From assembly GCA_050946935.1 (NCBI GenBank), contig JBMNVR010000013.1, positions 1-64,000 of the forward strand: a stretch of DNA of 64,000 nt. Reading direction: 5' to 3'. Under the pieces are notes generated by a model that searched no databases, was not told the DNA's origin, and saw only the letters and a program-made list of their open reading frames with translations. The stretch comes from UQRS01 sp050946935. Its GTDB lineage: Bacteria; Bacillota; Clostridia; Oscillospirales; Acutalibacteraceae. The position numbers and the translations under genes are program-made. This document shows positions 1 through 7,060 of this stretch, in pieces (the stretch's first letter is position 1; each line of letters starts with the position of its first letter).

Positions 1-1
1 T

Positions 2-94
2 TACGGGCAGCAAGTAACAGGCTCTGCGCAGCTGGCAGATCGTATTACACGTTTTACGTGTCCGCGAGGAATAGAGGGCTTTGCCCGCATGTGA
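2..94 (+). CDS. Possible 3' tail of a gene cut by the left edge
   Basis: An open frame enters from the window edge and stops at TGA 92-94, five bases before a strong hairpin terminator. About 30 residues remain and I do not recognise them. The following hairpin resembles those at IS200/IS605 ends (compare 46450-46468), so this may be the end of a mobile-element gene, but the tail has no diagnostic motif. Treat it as a guess. Confidence 0.2.
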   Translation, partial: YGQQVTGSAQLADRITRFTCPRGIEGFARM

Positions 95-98
95 AATA

Positions 99-126
99 CC
101 CCCGGCTTTGCCGGGGGATTTTTATT
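99..126 (+). terminator. Intrinsic terminator or IS-end-like hairpin
   Basis: The 8-bp perfect stem CCCCCGGC/GCCGGGGG has a TTT loop and is followed by ATTTTTATT. It closes whatever plus-strand gene enters from the left. From 127 to 219 I see no gene. Confidence 0.65.
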
Positions 127-219
127 CCATCTTGTTGCCTAAGCTGGTAGAATGAGAGAGCAATGGGTCAAAATTTCATCCCCAAGGAGATCGCGGCCGA
201 TTGATAGTCAGTCATTCTC

Positions 220-629
220 TTAAAACATGTCAACCCATGCACTGAAAATGAAACACACAAATACAATACTGATAAAAACAAAAAAGATAAACTGCCAATC
301 GAGACCTTGCGGAATGACATTATGACGTCCATATTGTTTTTTTAATTGTCGTCTTCTTAACACACGTAGCAGGGACATCAAAACCACTGCACCCAGCAGA
401 ATATCGCTCAATAAAACAGTCCCGCGATCCGCACCCAATACATCGAAAATTATATACAACATATAGAATAACAATGCTTGTATAAGGAAAAATACAGTAT
501 CCATTAGATCTGGCATAACCTCTTCATGCGACTTATGCATATACTCTTTCATATGCCTGCAGACAAAACACACGATTATTATTATACCAACAATGCTTTT
601 TTAATAAGCATACCCATATTTGATTTCAT
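220..629 (-). pseudogene. Small multi-pass membrane protein, apparently frameshifted near its start
   Basis: The intact frame from 573 or 552 down to 220 encodes about 110 residues with at least three hydrophobic segments separated by a basic stretch (LRRRQLKKQ), so it is an integral membrane protein of unknown role. A good ribosome site (GAGGTG) and ATG lie further upstream at 629, but that frame hits a stop after 15 codons. Restoring one G in TTGTTGGTATAA would join it to the main frame, adding another hydrophobic helix and giving about 136 aa. It lies just downstream of the equally disrupted gene 650-1008. Either both are decaying or the assembly has single-base errors. If the gene is functional as read, its start is GTG 573 or ATG 552. 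Confidence 0.5.
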
Positions 630-649
630 AAAACGCACCTCTTATCGTT

Positions 650-1008
650 TTAGAAATAAGTATAACTTATGCCAACAGAACGAATCTTTAAATAACCGGC
701 AGAATAAAAGATTGCGGTTGTAATCGGGATAAACAAATCACTTTCACCCTTGAGTTTGAACCAATAGGAATGATCTGAATTTGTCCAAGCTCCAAACCAG
801 ATTGTTTTTTGCGAGTATTCGGTTGATAGGTCATTTGCTATTATTCAAACACGGGAGATATGCCGAAATCTTCTGGGTTGAGAGGCTTTTCTGAACTTCT
901 GTAGCAGTCCACAACCTTCCATTTGGCTAAAAATCCGATCATTTCAAGCTCTACAATCCATTCGTCTTCTTCTATCAAAAAGATTTTCCAAGAACGATTA
1001 TATTTCAT
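650..1008 (-). pseudogene. Small soluble protein of unknown function, split by a one-base frameshift
   Basis: ATG 1008 opens a 55-codon frame (start MKYNRSWKIFLIEEDEW) that stops at 841. A second protein-like frame, with no start codon of its own, continues from there to TAA 650 (including the segment TIWFGAWTNSDHSYWFKLKG). Adding one A at GAATAATAG joins them into a single 119-aa protein. It follows the lipoprotein gene 1020-1805 by 11 bp on the same strand, so the two are probably co-transcribed. I do not recognise the family; the charged, aromatic-rich sequence without signal peptide suggests a cytoplasmic protein. The 55-codon piece alone spans 841-1008. Confidence 0.45.
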
Positions 1009-1019
1009 AATCGGTATAG

Positions 1020-1805
1020 CTAATATTTAATAATTCTATACTTGTTATTCGCAAGATTCGCAATATAACTCTCAAATTCAGTTTCTGAATTTTCACCCCA
1101 CCGATTGACCGTGGTCAAATAATTATATAAGTTCGCCCGTGTTCCCTGCGCTTTATATATGGGAACCATATGTTTATTAATATATTCATCCTCGCTGATC
1201 CCCCATGTTTCCCATAACAATTTGATCAAATCATATTGTTCTTGTACCATTTCACGGCTTGGATTGGTTTCATCTACCCTCGCTCGATTGATTAAGGCCC
1301 AATTTTCTTCTGCGATATTTTGGGCCTCCTGATCAGTCATCACCAAATTCAAACTTTCCGCCTCTTGATTAATAATTTCTGAATGAATTAATTCTTCTAA
1401 TAATTGGTCGGTGTTTTTCTCTATGGATTGTGCTTCCTTTAAATATGACTGACGTTCCTCATCAGTTAAATCCATATTGTCAATTTGTGCCCGCGCAGTC
1501 ATCATTGTAATTTTATTATTCAGTTCTGCAATATGCAAAGAAGAACTATAAATAATGACGTCATTTACCGAAGCTATGGCAGTTCCAGTATCACTCATAT
1601 AATTTTGAATATCTTTTGCATAATCGGCCATATACTTTTGTTTCTGCTCGGCATCCAAAAAGTCGGTTATAGATTCATTGTGCGAAGAGACAGAAGAAGG
1701 GAGGCTATCATCGTTGTTAGATGTCTGATGGTTACATCCAGAAAACAGTAAACAAATGACAAGCATTGCGAACATCAGCCTTTGTATGTTTTTTCTGTTA
1801 AACAT
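1020..1805 (-). CDS. Lipoprotein with SurA-N/PrsA-like helical domain
   Basis: The 261-aa product starts at ATG 1805, 6-7 bp after AAGGAGAA. An N-terminal hydrophobic helix ends in the lipobox LFSGC, predicting export and lipid attachment at Cys24. A Ser/Asn-rich linker follows. The central part (roughly residues 75-190) has the layout of SurA-type N-terminal chaperone domains: a short segment resembling 'vaxVNdxxI', a long helix, then LLEELIHSEIINQEAESLNL matching the conserved 'Li..li..kll.qeA...gi' pattern. No parvulin isomerase domain follows, so this would be a chaperone-only or diverged foldase lipoprotein. Fold assignment is inference from pattern. It sits in the AT-rich accessory block, 12 bp after the truncated methyltransferase. 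Confidence 0.6.
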   Translation of the reverse strand: MFNRKNIQRLMFAMLVICLLFSGCNHQTSNNDDSLPSSVSSHNESITDFLDAEQKQKYMADYAKDIQNYMSDTGTAIASVNDVIIYSSSLHIAELNNKITMMTARAQIDNMDLTDEERQSYLKEAQSIEKNTDQLLEELIHSEIINQEAESLNLVMTDQEAQNIAEENWALINRARVDETNPSREMVQEQYDLIKLLWETWGISEDEYINKHMVPIYKAQGTRANLYNYLTTVNRWGENSETEFESYIANLANNKYRIIKY

Positions 1806-1817
1806 CTTATCTTCTCC

Positions 1818-2501
1818 TTAAAATGTATGTGTGTGTGAAATTCGACAATATGCAAACAGTGCTTCCTTAAGCATAGTTATGATAAGAACAGAATCTCTGG
1901 GATTCAGAAGCCTTTTAGCAATTTGTAAGCGCTTTTGCATCATAGACAGCCATTTACTATGACGGTACGCATCCGCTTTATCTACATAATTGCAATTATA
2001 CTTCCAATCCTTAGAGTCCTTTTTATTATACGGCGGATCAATATAGATGCAATCCACCTTGCCGCCGTACAGGTATTCCAGAAGTTGCAGGGCATGGTAG
2101 TTGTCCGCTTCAATTAGGATATGCCACAGATCGCTGTCCGGCGCGTTGCACACCTCGCCCAGCGGTTGCAGGCAAGGGTAGATGGGTTCACCAAATTCTG
2201 CGGTCACTACAAGATCATCCACAGCAAATTCCACTGCATCTTTGCTGTCCCTCGGCAGACAAATGGCCTTGTCGCCTTCAATTTTCAACACTGTATAGGT
2301 TTCGCTGACCTTGCCGTTCTTCAAAGATACCCGCTTGCCCTTGCGAACCGGGACATCATATAGAGGCGTGCATTCCGGCAGATGTTCCTCAAACACAAGG
2401 CCGAACTGCTTATATGTTAATGCGCGTTTTGCTGCCTCTGCGATCTGCGCGCGCAACTCCGGATTTTCAATTTTCTGTATCAGCTCATGTAATTCAGCCA
2501 T
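1818..2501 (-). pseudogene. Truncated site-specific DNA-methyltransferase (type III Mod-like)
   Basis: The 227-aa frame has an N-terminal region typical of type III-style Mod proteins, then motif IV DPPYN at about residues 154-158, the mark of N6-adenine (or N4-cytosine) methylases, followed by a segment (SKWLSMMQKRLQIAKRLLNP) conserved in this family. Intact relatives run to several hundred residues. Here the sequence leaves the family right after DSVLIIT, picks up about 16 unrelated residues and stops. The S-adenosylmethionine-binding and target-recognition parts are therefore missing and activity is unlikely. No restriction subunit is present downstream; the lipoprotein gene starts 12 bp later. 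The XRE gene lies 11 bp upstream, suggesting an old controller-methylase operon broken by recombination at about 1860. Confidence 0.75.
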
Positions 2502-2512
2502 ATTTTTTCTTC

Positions 2513-2848
2513 TTATCCCTGCGCCGCAAGTAGCGTTGTTAGTGTCTCGCGGATGATAGCCAGTTTTGCAGGATGATCTGAAATCAGCTTGGCAATATCT
2601 GCCGGAATCTCGCTGCGCCCGGTTGCAGCCAAATTCAGAAACTCGTTGCGCTGCTGTTCGTCAACATCCAAATGTTCAAGCATTTTGTACTGTATCTCCG
2701 GCGGCGGCGGATTGACCTTGCCGGATAAGATATCGTAGAAGTAGGGCTTTGTGATCTCAACAGCCGAGTAAAATGCTGACTGCGATATACCGGTCTGCTT
2801 GATCATCTCCCGAAGGAAATTACCAAACGCCTTTTTGTCCTTGGCCAT
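2513..2848 (-). CDS. XRE-family helix-turn-helix regulator
   Basis: The 111-aa protein starts at ATG 2848, 8 bp after AGGAGG; a GTG three codons upstream would leave no spacing. Residues about 12-50 form an XRE/Cro-like helix-turn-helix (TGISQSAFYSAVEITKPYFYDILSG), written here only to show that the recognition helix falls around AEITKPYFYDI. The rest is helical and may dimerise. It precedes the truncated methylase on the same strand and is itself preceded by palindromic ACATACT/AGTATGT sites, so it probably autoregulates, as controller proteins of restriction-modification loci do. Its DNA specificity and whether it still controls anything are unknown. Confidence 0.75.
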   Translation of the reverse strand: MAKDKKAFGNFLREMIKQTGISQSAFYSAVEITKPYFYDILSGKVNPPPPEIQYKMLEHLDVDEQQRNEFLNLAATGRSEIPADIAKLISDHPAKLAIIRETLTTLLAAQG

Positions 2849-2866
2849 CCGCTTCACCTCCTGTAT

Positions 2867-2894
2867 AGTATGTATGTAAACATACTAACATACT
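2867..2894 (-). promoter_or_regulatory. Probable operator for the XRE regulator
   Basis: Immediately upstream of the XRE gene, GTATGT-AA-ACATAC (2872-2885) forms a palindrome with 6-bp arms, and further copies of the half-site occur as AGTATGT at 2867-2873 and ACATACT at 2888-2894. Clustered half-sites next to an XRE gene are typical of autoregulatory operators. Confidence 0.6.
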
Positions 2895-3052
2895 TTTTAT
2901 AAAAAAACAAGGGGAATCCAGAAATTCCTTGGAAAATTTTGATTTTTCGAAGGGATAATCAAGTTGTTGCATGACGATCGCACATTCAAGTCCTGTCACC
3001 GTAAACCTTTTGATACAATTTTCGCTGTGCCTGTTTTCGCCCTAAAACAACA

Positions 3053-3101
3053 AAAAATCGGTCAGGATCCGGCGCTGTCATGCCGGTCTCAACCGATTTT
3101 T
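3053..3101. terminator. Long-stem hairpin in the 2.9-3.3 kb gap
   Basis: AAAAATCGGT (3053-3062) pairs perfectly with ACCGATTTTT (3092-3101), and the 29-nt loop contains a further CCGGC/GCCGG pairing. The A-run and T-run make it usable as a terminator on either strand. The gap 2895-3322 otherwise holds two more inverted repeats but no convincing gene. Confidence 0.5.
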
Positions 3102-3149
3102 ACACTGTTTCTCGTGTTTTTTGCCCCAAAATCAGGGCCGAAAAAAGAA

Positions 3150-3184
3150 TTTGACTCATAAGCCTTGTAGACTTATGAGTCAAA
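3150..3184. repeat. Perfect 13-bp inverted repeat
   Basis: TTTGACTCATAAG (3150-3162) and CTTATGAGTCAAA (3172-3184) are exact reverse complements around a 9-nt spacer CCTTGTAGA. There is no following T-tract, so it does not look like a terminator. A protein-binding or recombination site is possible. Confidence 0.65.
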
Positions 3185-3261
3185 CATCATGTGAAAGAGC
3201 TATGAAAAAGATAAATTTTCGATTTTGCGTATAGCTTCGAACTCTTACGCAAATAAATGAT

Positions 3262-3279
3262 ATATCGCTTGTGCGATAT
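3262..3279. repeat. Short hairpin ATATCGC-TTGT-GCGATAT
   Basis: A 7-bp perfect stem with a 4-nt loop lies in AT-rich DNA downstream of the DUF4417 gene, about 45 bp past its stop. It could stabilise the mRNA 3' end. It has no T-tract. Confidence 0.45.
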
Positions 3280-3322
3280 GATATATTTCGCGTTGCAAAT
3301 TAATGTTTGAACGAAATAGATA

Positions 3323-4666
3323 TTAAATGTTGCGGGAAATTACGGTGACTCTTGTGACGATATCCCGTAGCCGATCCCCATCAAGTACATATTCAAGAAC
3401 ATCGTCCGGCGTGCTGCATATTCTCTCGCAAGTACCATCTACTCGAGCGATACAATACCCAGAGTCTGTAAAGCACACACCATATGGAGTTCCATTCCAA
3501 ACGAATACAGGCTCGCCGCCCCGGATGATACACTCTTTGAATTCCGATATTGTTTTAAAGCGATTATCTTCAGCATTGTTGAGCATATTTTTCCCTCGAT
3601 ACATTTTGAATTCAGGAGCGCCGTTAGGGTACTCATCAGGCCAATAGTTGATGTGGGGCTTCTCGAAATTTGGGATTCCATATCTCGGAGATTCCCAATT
3701 GATTTTGTGGTCGTGCGGATTAGAATGGTATTTCGGGTTGGGAGAAGTAGTATGGTGGCGTTCTGCTACAGCTCGCCCATCTTCTCCAATCTTCGTTTCA
3801 ATTTTAGTACCACCTTTCGTATAGGAGATTTTGATTTCACCAGGTTTTCCAATCAGGCGATAGTCTTCTGGTTTTGAAGGTTTCCAATCTCCGCCGTAAG
3901 CACTACCGCCGCCCTTGCCAATCTGATACGGCTTCATTATATCATAATTGGGCCGATATGCGCTATCTATTTTATAGCAATCCAAATCTCCTTTTGCAAA
4001 ACTGCGTTCGTAATTCATGTACCGCCAGGAACTGCGGTCATAATCCACATAGATGATATTACCCTCCATCTCTGGGAAAGGTGTATTGTAGCAGATGATC
4101 CGCTCCGGCTCGATCTGCCGAAGCATTTCATTATAGCCTGCCATGAACCATTCCTTTTGGTCCTGCCTGTGGTCATGTTCGGATGCCATGTAGGTGGAGA
4201 CAGCCACCACACTGCCTCTTTCGATCCCCTCAAAGCAGAAATCAAACGTGGATTCATTGCCCCAGTTGACGGATGGGATAACCCGAATGCCTTTGGATGC
4301 CCAGTAAGCGCCGCACCAACGGTTGCGGAATACATTGTAAAGCTGCATGACAGGCGCCATTTCTATGTACATACTGAAATCCGGCGACAGCACCGCGCGG
4401 TAGCGGGAGAGTTTTTCAATGTCGTTATCCGGATTCTTCCAGACCCGCTCAAAGCGATAATCATATAGGAAGAAGTGAACCATCCGGTCAAGATGATTCT
4501 GGTCCTCCAGATGAGTTTTGTCAAAACCGATCAAAAGAAGATCATCAAAATCTCCCGCTCTTGCTTCAAACTTTGGGATGATGGGGATTTGCAGCTTTCC
4601 TTTTCCGGGGAACTGGTTACGAAGCAGCGCCTGACTCGTTCGGTAGTTGTAGTTTTCCTCGGTCAT
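3323..4666 (-). CDS. DUF4417 protein with C-terminal toxin-like and immunity-like segments
   Basis: The start is ATG 4666 because AGGAGG sits 6 bp upstream; 447 aa. Residues about 25-220 match my memory of the DUF4417 family, whose function is unknown (landmarks: FDKTHLEDQN, LSPDFSMY, NRWCGAYW, PSVNWG, STYM). A Gly-rich linker (249-260) follows. Residues about 270-358 then resemble the C-terminal toxin-like tail seen on some phage-head and secreted proteins: ERHHTTSPNP, NPHDHKINW (316-324, several His/Asp that could be catalytic), and NGAPEFKMY. Residues about 366-447 form a separate small module (FKTISEFKECIIRGGEP to LRDIVTRV) of the kind I associate with a standalone partner of such tails. 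The arrangement is inference. No signal peptide is present. The gene stands alone between an intergenic region and the tRNA-Leu. Confidence 0.7.
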   Translation of the reverse strand: MTEENYNYRTSQALLRNQFPGKGKLQIPIIPKFEARAGDFDDLLLIGFDKTHLEDQNHLDRMVHFFLYDYRFERVWKNPDNDIEKLSRYRAVLSPDFSMYIEMAPVMQLYNVFRNRWCGAYWASKGIRVIPSVNWGNESTFDFCFEGIERGSVVAVSTYMASEHDHRQDQKEWFMAGYNEMLRQIEPERIICYNTPFPEMEGNIIYVDYDRSSWRYMNYERSFAKGDLDCYKIDSAYRPNYDIMKPYQIGKGGGSAYGGDWKPSKPEDYRLIGKPGEIKISYTKGGTKIETKIGEDGRAVAERHHTTSPNPKYHSNPHDHKINWESPRYGIPNFEKPHINYWPDEYPNGAPEFKMYRGKNMLNNAEDNRFKTISEFKECIIRGGEPVFVWNGTPYGVCFTDSGYCIARVDGTCERICSTPDDVLEYVLDGDRLRDIVTRVTVISRNI

Positions 4667-4773
4667 ATGGAACCTCCTGTATGCAGTAAGGACTTTGTCC
4701 TTCTGCATATAGGTTTCCAAGCAACGAAAGTTGCTCATTTCTGCGCAACAACATGAGAAAATTTACAAATCAG

Positions 4774-4809
4774 CAATAAAAATCGGAGTACCCAAAAGGA
4801 TACTCCGAT
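4774..4809 (-). terminator. Terminator of the tRNA-Leu transcript
   Basis: On the minus strand, a 9-bp stem (ATCGGAGTA/TACTCCGAT, 10-nt loop) followed by TTTTATT lies directly after the encoded CCA end of the tRNA. Confidence 0.75.
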
Positions 4810-4892
4810 GGTGCGAGTGACGGGACTTGAACCCGTACGTCAAAGACACACGCCCCTCAAACGTGCCTGTCTGCCAGTTCCAGCACACTCGC
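4809..4892 (-). tRNA. tRNA-Leu, anticodon GAG
   Basis: On the minus strand the 7-bp acceptor GCGAGTG/CACTCGC, a Leu-type D-arm, an anticodon stem CACGT/GCGTG with loop TTGAGGG (anticodon GAG), a variable arm and the T-arm ACGGG-TTCAAGT-CCCGT fold cleanly, followed by an encoded CCA. The 3' end faces the AT-rich accessory block, a common arrangement for islands integrated at tRNA 3' ends, though no duplicated tRNA tail is visible in this window. Confidence 0.93.
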
Positions 4893-5079
4893 ATTTTCGG
4901 GCGCTCGATTATTATAGCATCTGCCCATCCGCCTGTCAATAATATTTTTTGAAAAACACTGTATTTTTTATGCTGTGAGATTGGAAGCTGCACAAGCTAA
5001 CCCTGTATCCCGGAAGATTTTGTTTTACGCTTTGCTCTGTGAATATTCCGTTAAATTTATAAAAATCGTCAAAAAAGTA

Positions 5080-5109
5080 TTGACAAAGCAGCGCGGATGA
5101 TGGGATAAT
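5080..5109 (+). promoter_or_regulatory. Sigma-A-type promoter of rsmD-coaD
   Basis: TTGACA (5080-5085), an 18-bp spacer and GATAAT (5104-5109) lie 28 bp before the rsmD start. Confidence 0.6.
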
Positions 5110-5137
5110 AAAATGAATTCTGATAGGAGCGTTTGTG

Positions 5138-5677
5138 ATGAGAGTGATTACCGGCACGGCGCGCGGCCGCCGGCTGCAAACCCTGAGCGGCGAGGATGTA
5201 CGCCCGACCACCGACCGTGTGAAGGAGGCCGTTTTCAGCATCATCCAGTTTGAGGTTGAAGGCCGCCGCTTTCTTGATCTGTTTGCCGGCTCCGGCCAGA
5301 TGGGGATTGAGGCGCTCAGCCGCGGCGCGGCATCCGCGACCTTTATCGATTCTTCCCAGCACTCGCTGGATGTGGTCATGCATAATTTGCGGGAAACCGG
5401 ATTTACCGACCGGGCGCAGATTGTGAAGGGGACATACGCCTCTTTTCTGTTGCGCACGAACGAGCGGTTCGATATCGCTTTTTTGGATCCTCCTTATGGG
5501 GCGGGGCTTTTGCCCGATGCTCTTATGCAAACCGAAAAGGTTATGCAGGATTACGGCGTGATTCTCTGCGAGCATCCGGGAGAGTTGGAGCTGCCCGCCG
5601 CTGTCGGCCGCTTTTCGGCCGTGCGCCGCTATCGCTACGGCAAGATCTTTGTAACCATGTACAGAAAGGAAGCGTGA
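5138..5677 (+). CDS. rsmD: 16S rRNA (guanine-N2)-methyltransferase RsmD
   Basis: This enzyme methylates a guanine (G966 in E. coli numbering) of 16S rRNA using S-adenosylmethionine. The 179-aa product has the family N-terminus (RVITGTARGRRL), VRPTTDRVKEAVF, the SAM-binding motif DLFAGSGQMGIEALSRGA and the catalytic DPPY motif (LDPPYGAGL). Start ATG 5138 is placed 9 bp after AGGAG; an adjacent GTG one codon earlier is possible. It is followed 4 bp later by coaD, the usual Firmicutes pairing, so the two are almost surely one operon. Confidence 0.92.
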   Translation: MRVITGTARGRRLQTLSGEDVRPTTDRVKEAVFSIIQFEVEGRRFLDLFAGSGQMGIEALSRGAASATFIDSSQHSLDVVMHNLRETGFTDRAQIVKGTYASFLLRTNERFDIAFLDPPYGAGLLPDALMQTEKVMQDYGVILCEHPGELELPAAVGRFSAVRRYRYGKIFVTMYRKEA

Positions 5678-5681
5678 GGTT

Positions 5682-6188
5682 TTGAACGGGATTACCGCTG
5701 TCTGTCCGGGAAGTTTTGATCCGGTGACGGTCGGACATATCGACGTCATCCGCCGCGCGGCCCGGATGTTTAAAAAGGTGATTGTGGTTGTGATGAGCAA
5801 TACGAGCAAATCTCCCTGTTTCTCGGTCGAGGAGCGGATGCATATGCTTGAGTTGGCGACCTGCGGTGTTTCAAATGTAGAAGTGGATTGCTATGCCGGA
5901 CTGCTTGCCGATTATACCGAAAAGGTCGGCGCCCGCGCGATTGTCAAGGGCCTGCGGGCTATGTCGGATTTTGAGTATGAGTTTCAGATGGCGCTGACCA
6001 ATCGAAAGCTCAACCCGAATGTGGAAACCCTGTTTCTGACCACGGCGGCCAACAATATGTATCTCAGCTCGAGCATGGTGAAGGAGATCGGCAGCAAGGG
6101 CGGGGACATCCGGGATTTTGTGCCCGAGGTCATTCATGATACGATTAAAAAACGTTTGATGCACGGTTCATCCGCACATCCGATATGA
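5682..6188 (+). CDS. coaD: Phosphopantetheine adenylyltransferase CoaD
   Basis: CoaD carries out the penultimate step of coenzyme A synthesis, joining 4'-phosphopantetheine and ATP to give dephospho-CoA. The 168-aa protein shows the nucleotidyltransferase signature PGSFDPVTVGHIDVI, KGLRAMSDFEYE, and the C-terminal YLSSSMVKEI with the conserved Ser-rich ATP-binding loop. Length and order match bacterial CoaD throughout. It uses a TTG start, four bases after the rsmD stop, with GTGAGG as ribosome site. The downstream coiled-coil gene follows after 16 bp. Confidence 0.95.
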   Translation: MNGITAVCPGSFDPVTVGHIDVIRRAARMFKKVIVVVMSNTSKSPCFSVEERMHMLELATCGVSNVEVDCYAGLLADYTEKVGARAIVKGLRAMSDFEYEFQMALTNRKLNPNVETLFLTTAANNMYLSSSMVKEIGSKGGDIRDFVPEVIHDTIKKRLMHGSSAHPI

Positions 6189-6204
6189 AAGGAAGAGAAT
6201 TAAA

Positions 6205-6681
6205 ATGAATGTTGAAGAATTGATGGATCAGATTGACGAAATGCTGGAAAAATGCATGAAACTGCCGGGCGGCAAGGTGATTATCGACGCGGAAAAGCTG
6301 CGGACGGTTGCCGATGACGTGCGTCTGAACATCCCGGCAGAGGTCAAGCAGGCCCGCGGGATCGTATCGGATCGGGCGGACATCATCAACACTGCGAAGC
6401 GAGAGGCGGACAACATCATCCGCGCCGCTGAGGAGCGGGCAAAAGCGATGGTCGCGCAGGAGGAGATCACCCGCATGGCACAGGAGAAAGCGGGTGAGAT
6501 CATGGCTGCCGCGCAGAACAAAGCGAAGGAAATGCGTAAGGCTGCGCAGGATTTTGTAGACGACATCATGCGTCGCGCGGACGAGAATCTGACCGCCAAC
6601 CTGGCTGAAGTGCGCAAGACTCGCGCCTCTCTCAAGCAGCAGGCGCCGACCGCACCGACCGGCCCGAAGAACGAGGAATAA
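6205..6681 (+). CDS. Coiled-coil ATPase-like protein (V-type ATPase subunit H/DivIVA-like)
   Basis: The 158-aa product begins MNVEELMDQIDEMLEKC, the N-terminus seen in a clostridial family usually encoded next to coaD and annotated only as ATPase. A long charged coiled coil (about residues 45-140, Ala/Glu/Lys/Arg-rich) ends in a Pro/Thr tail. No Walker motif is present, so the ATPase name is not supported by sequence. A scaffold or membrane-associated structural role is more likely. It is the last gene of the rsmD-coaD operon; a 20-bp-stem terminator follows. Confidence 0.7.
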   Translation: MNVEELMDQIDEMLEKCMKLPGGKVIIDAEKLRTVADDVRLNIPAEVKQARGIVSDRADIINTAKREADNIIRAAEERAKAMVAQEEITRMAQEKAGEIMAAAQNKAKEMRKAAQDFVDDIMRRADENLTANLAEVRKTRASLKQQAPTAPTGPKNEE

Positions 6682-6745
6682 GAAGGCCGTTTTTCCTCTG
6701 AACCGTATGACGCTGTACGGCTGAGGCGATGGACAGCAGAAGGTT

Positions 6746-6793
6746 AAAAGACCGGAAAAGCAGTTTGGATACAACTGCTTTTCCGGTCTTTTT
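6746..6793 (+). terminator. Strong intrinsic terminator of the rsmD-coaD operon
   Basis: A perfect 20-bp stem (6746-6765 with 6773-6792, 7-nt loop) ends in TTTTT. It lies 65 bp past the last gene and merges into a block of further hairpin repeats. Confidence 0.85.
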
Positions 6794-7020
6794 ATTGCTT
6801 CGCAATAAAAATGCGATCTTTAATGCCGTCCCCCTCGTCATGCTTTCGCATGACAACCGGGGGACAAGGCTACAAAAAAATAGCCGTCCCCAGTTTTTTT
6901 CTTATTCAACCCCGAGTTGACGGCTATTTTTATTGCTTCGCAATAAAAAACGAAATTTTAATGCCGTCCCCAGGCTTTTTCTTATTCAACCCCGGATTGA
7001 CGGCTATTTTTTATTTGCGC
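6788..7020. repeat. Cluster of structured intergenic repeats
   Basis: Two units about 79 bp apart share three landmarks: a TTGCTTCGCAA mini-hairpin (about 6794 and 6934), GCCGTCCCCAG (about 6883 and 6963), and CTTATTCAACCCCG-N2-TTGACGGCTATTTTT (6901 and 6981). In the first unit AATAGCCGTC pairs with GACGGCTATT to form a long hairpin. GTCATGC-TTTC-GCATGAC (about 6838-6855) is a further hairpin flanked by CCCCC/GGGGG. No protein-like frame exists here. Confidence 0.7.
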
Positions 7021-7060
7021 GCTTTTATATGATGCTCATGCGGTTCCCGCGGCGGAAGGC

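Noticed and set aside
3000..4892. Duplicate of the tRNA-Leu 3' end as an attachment site
   Set aside because: I looked for the terminal tRNA sequence elsewhere in the left block and did not see it; the partner site would have to lie beyond the window.
6788..7020. CRISPR-like repeat array
   Set aside because: Only two units, with structured non-uniform spacing and no cas genes; better described as intergenic hairpin repeats.
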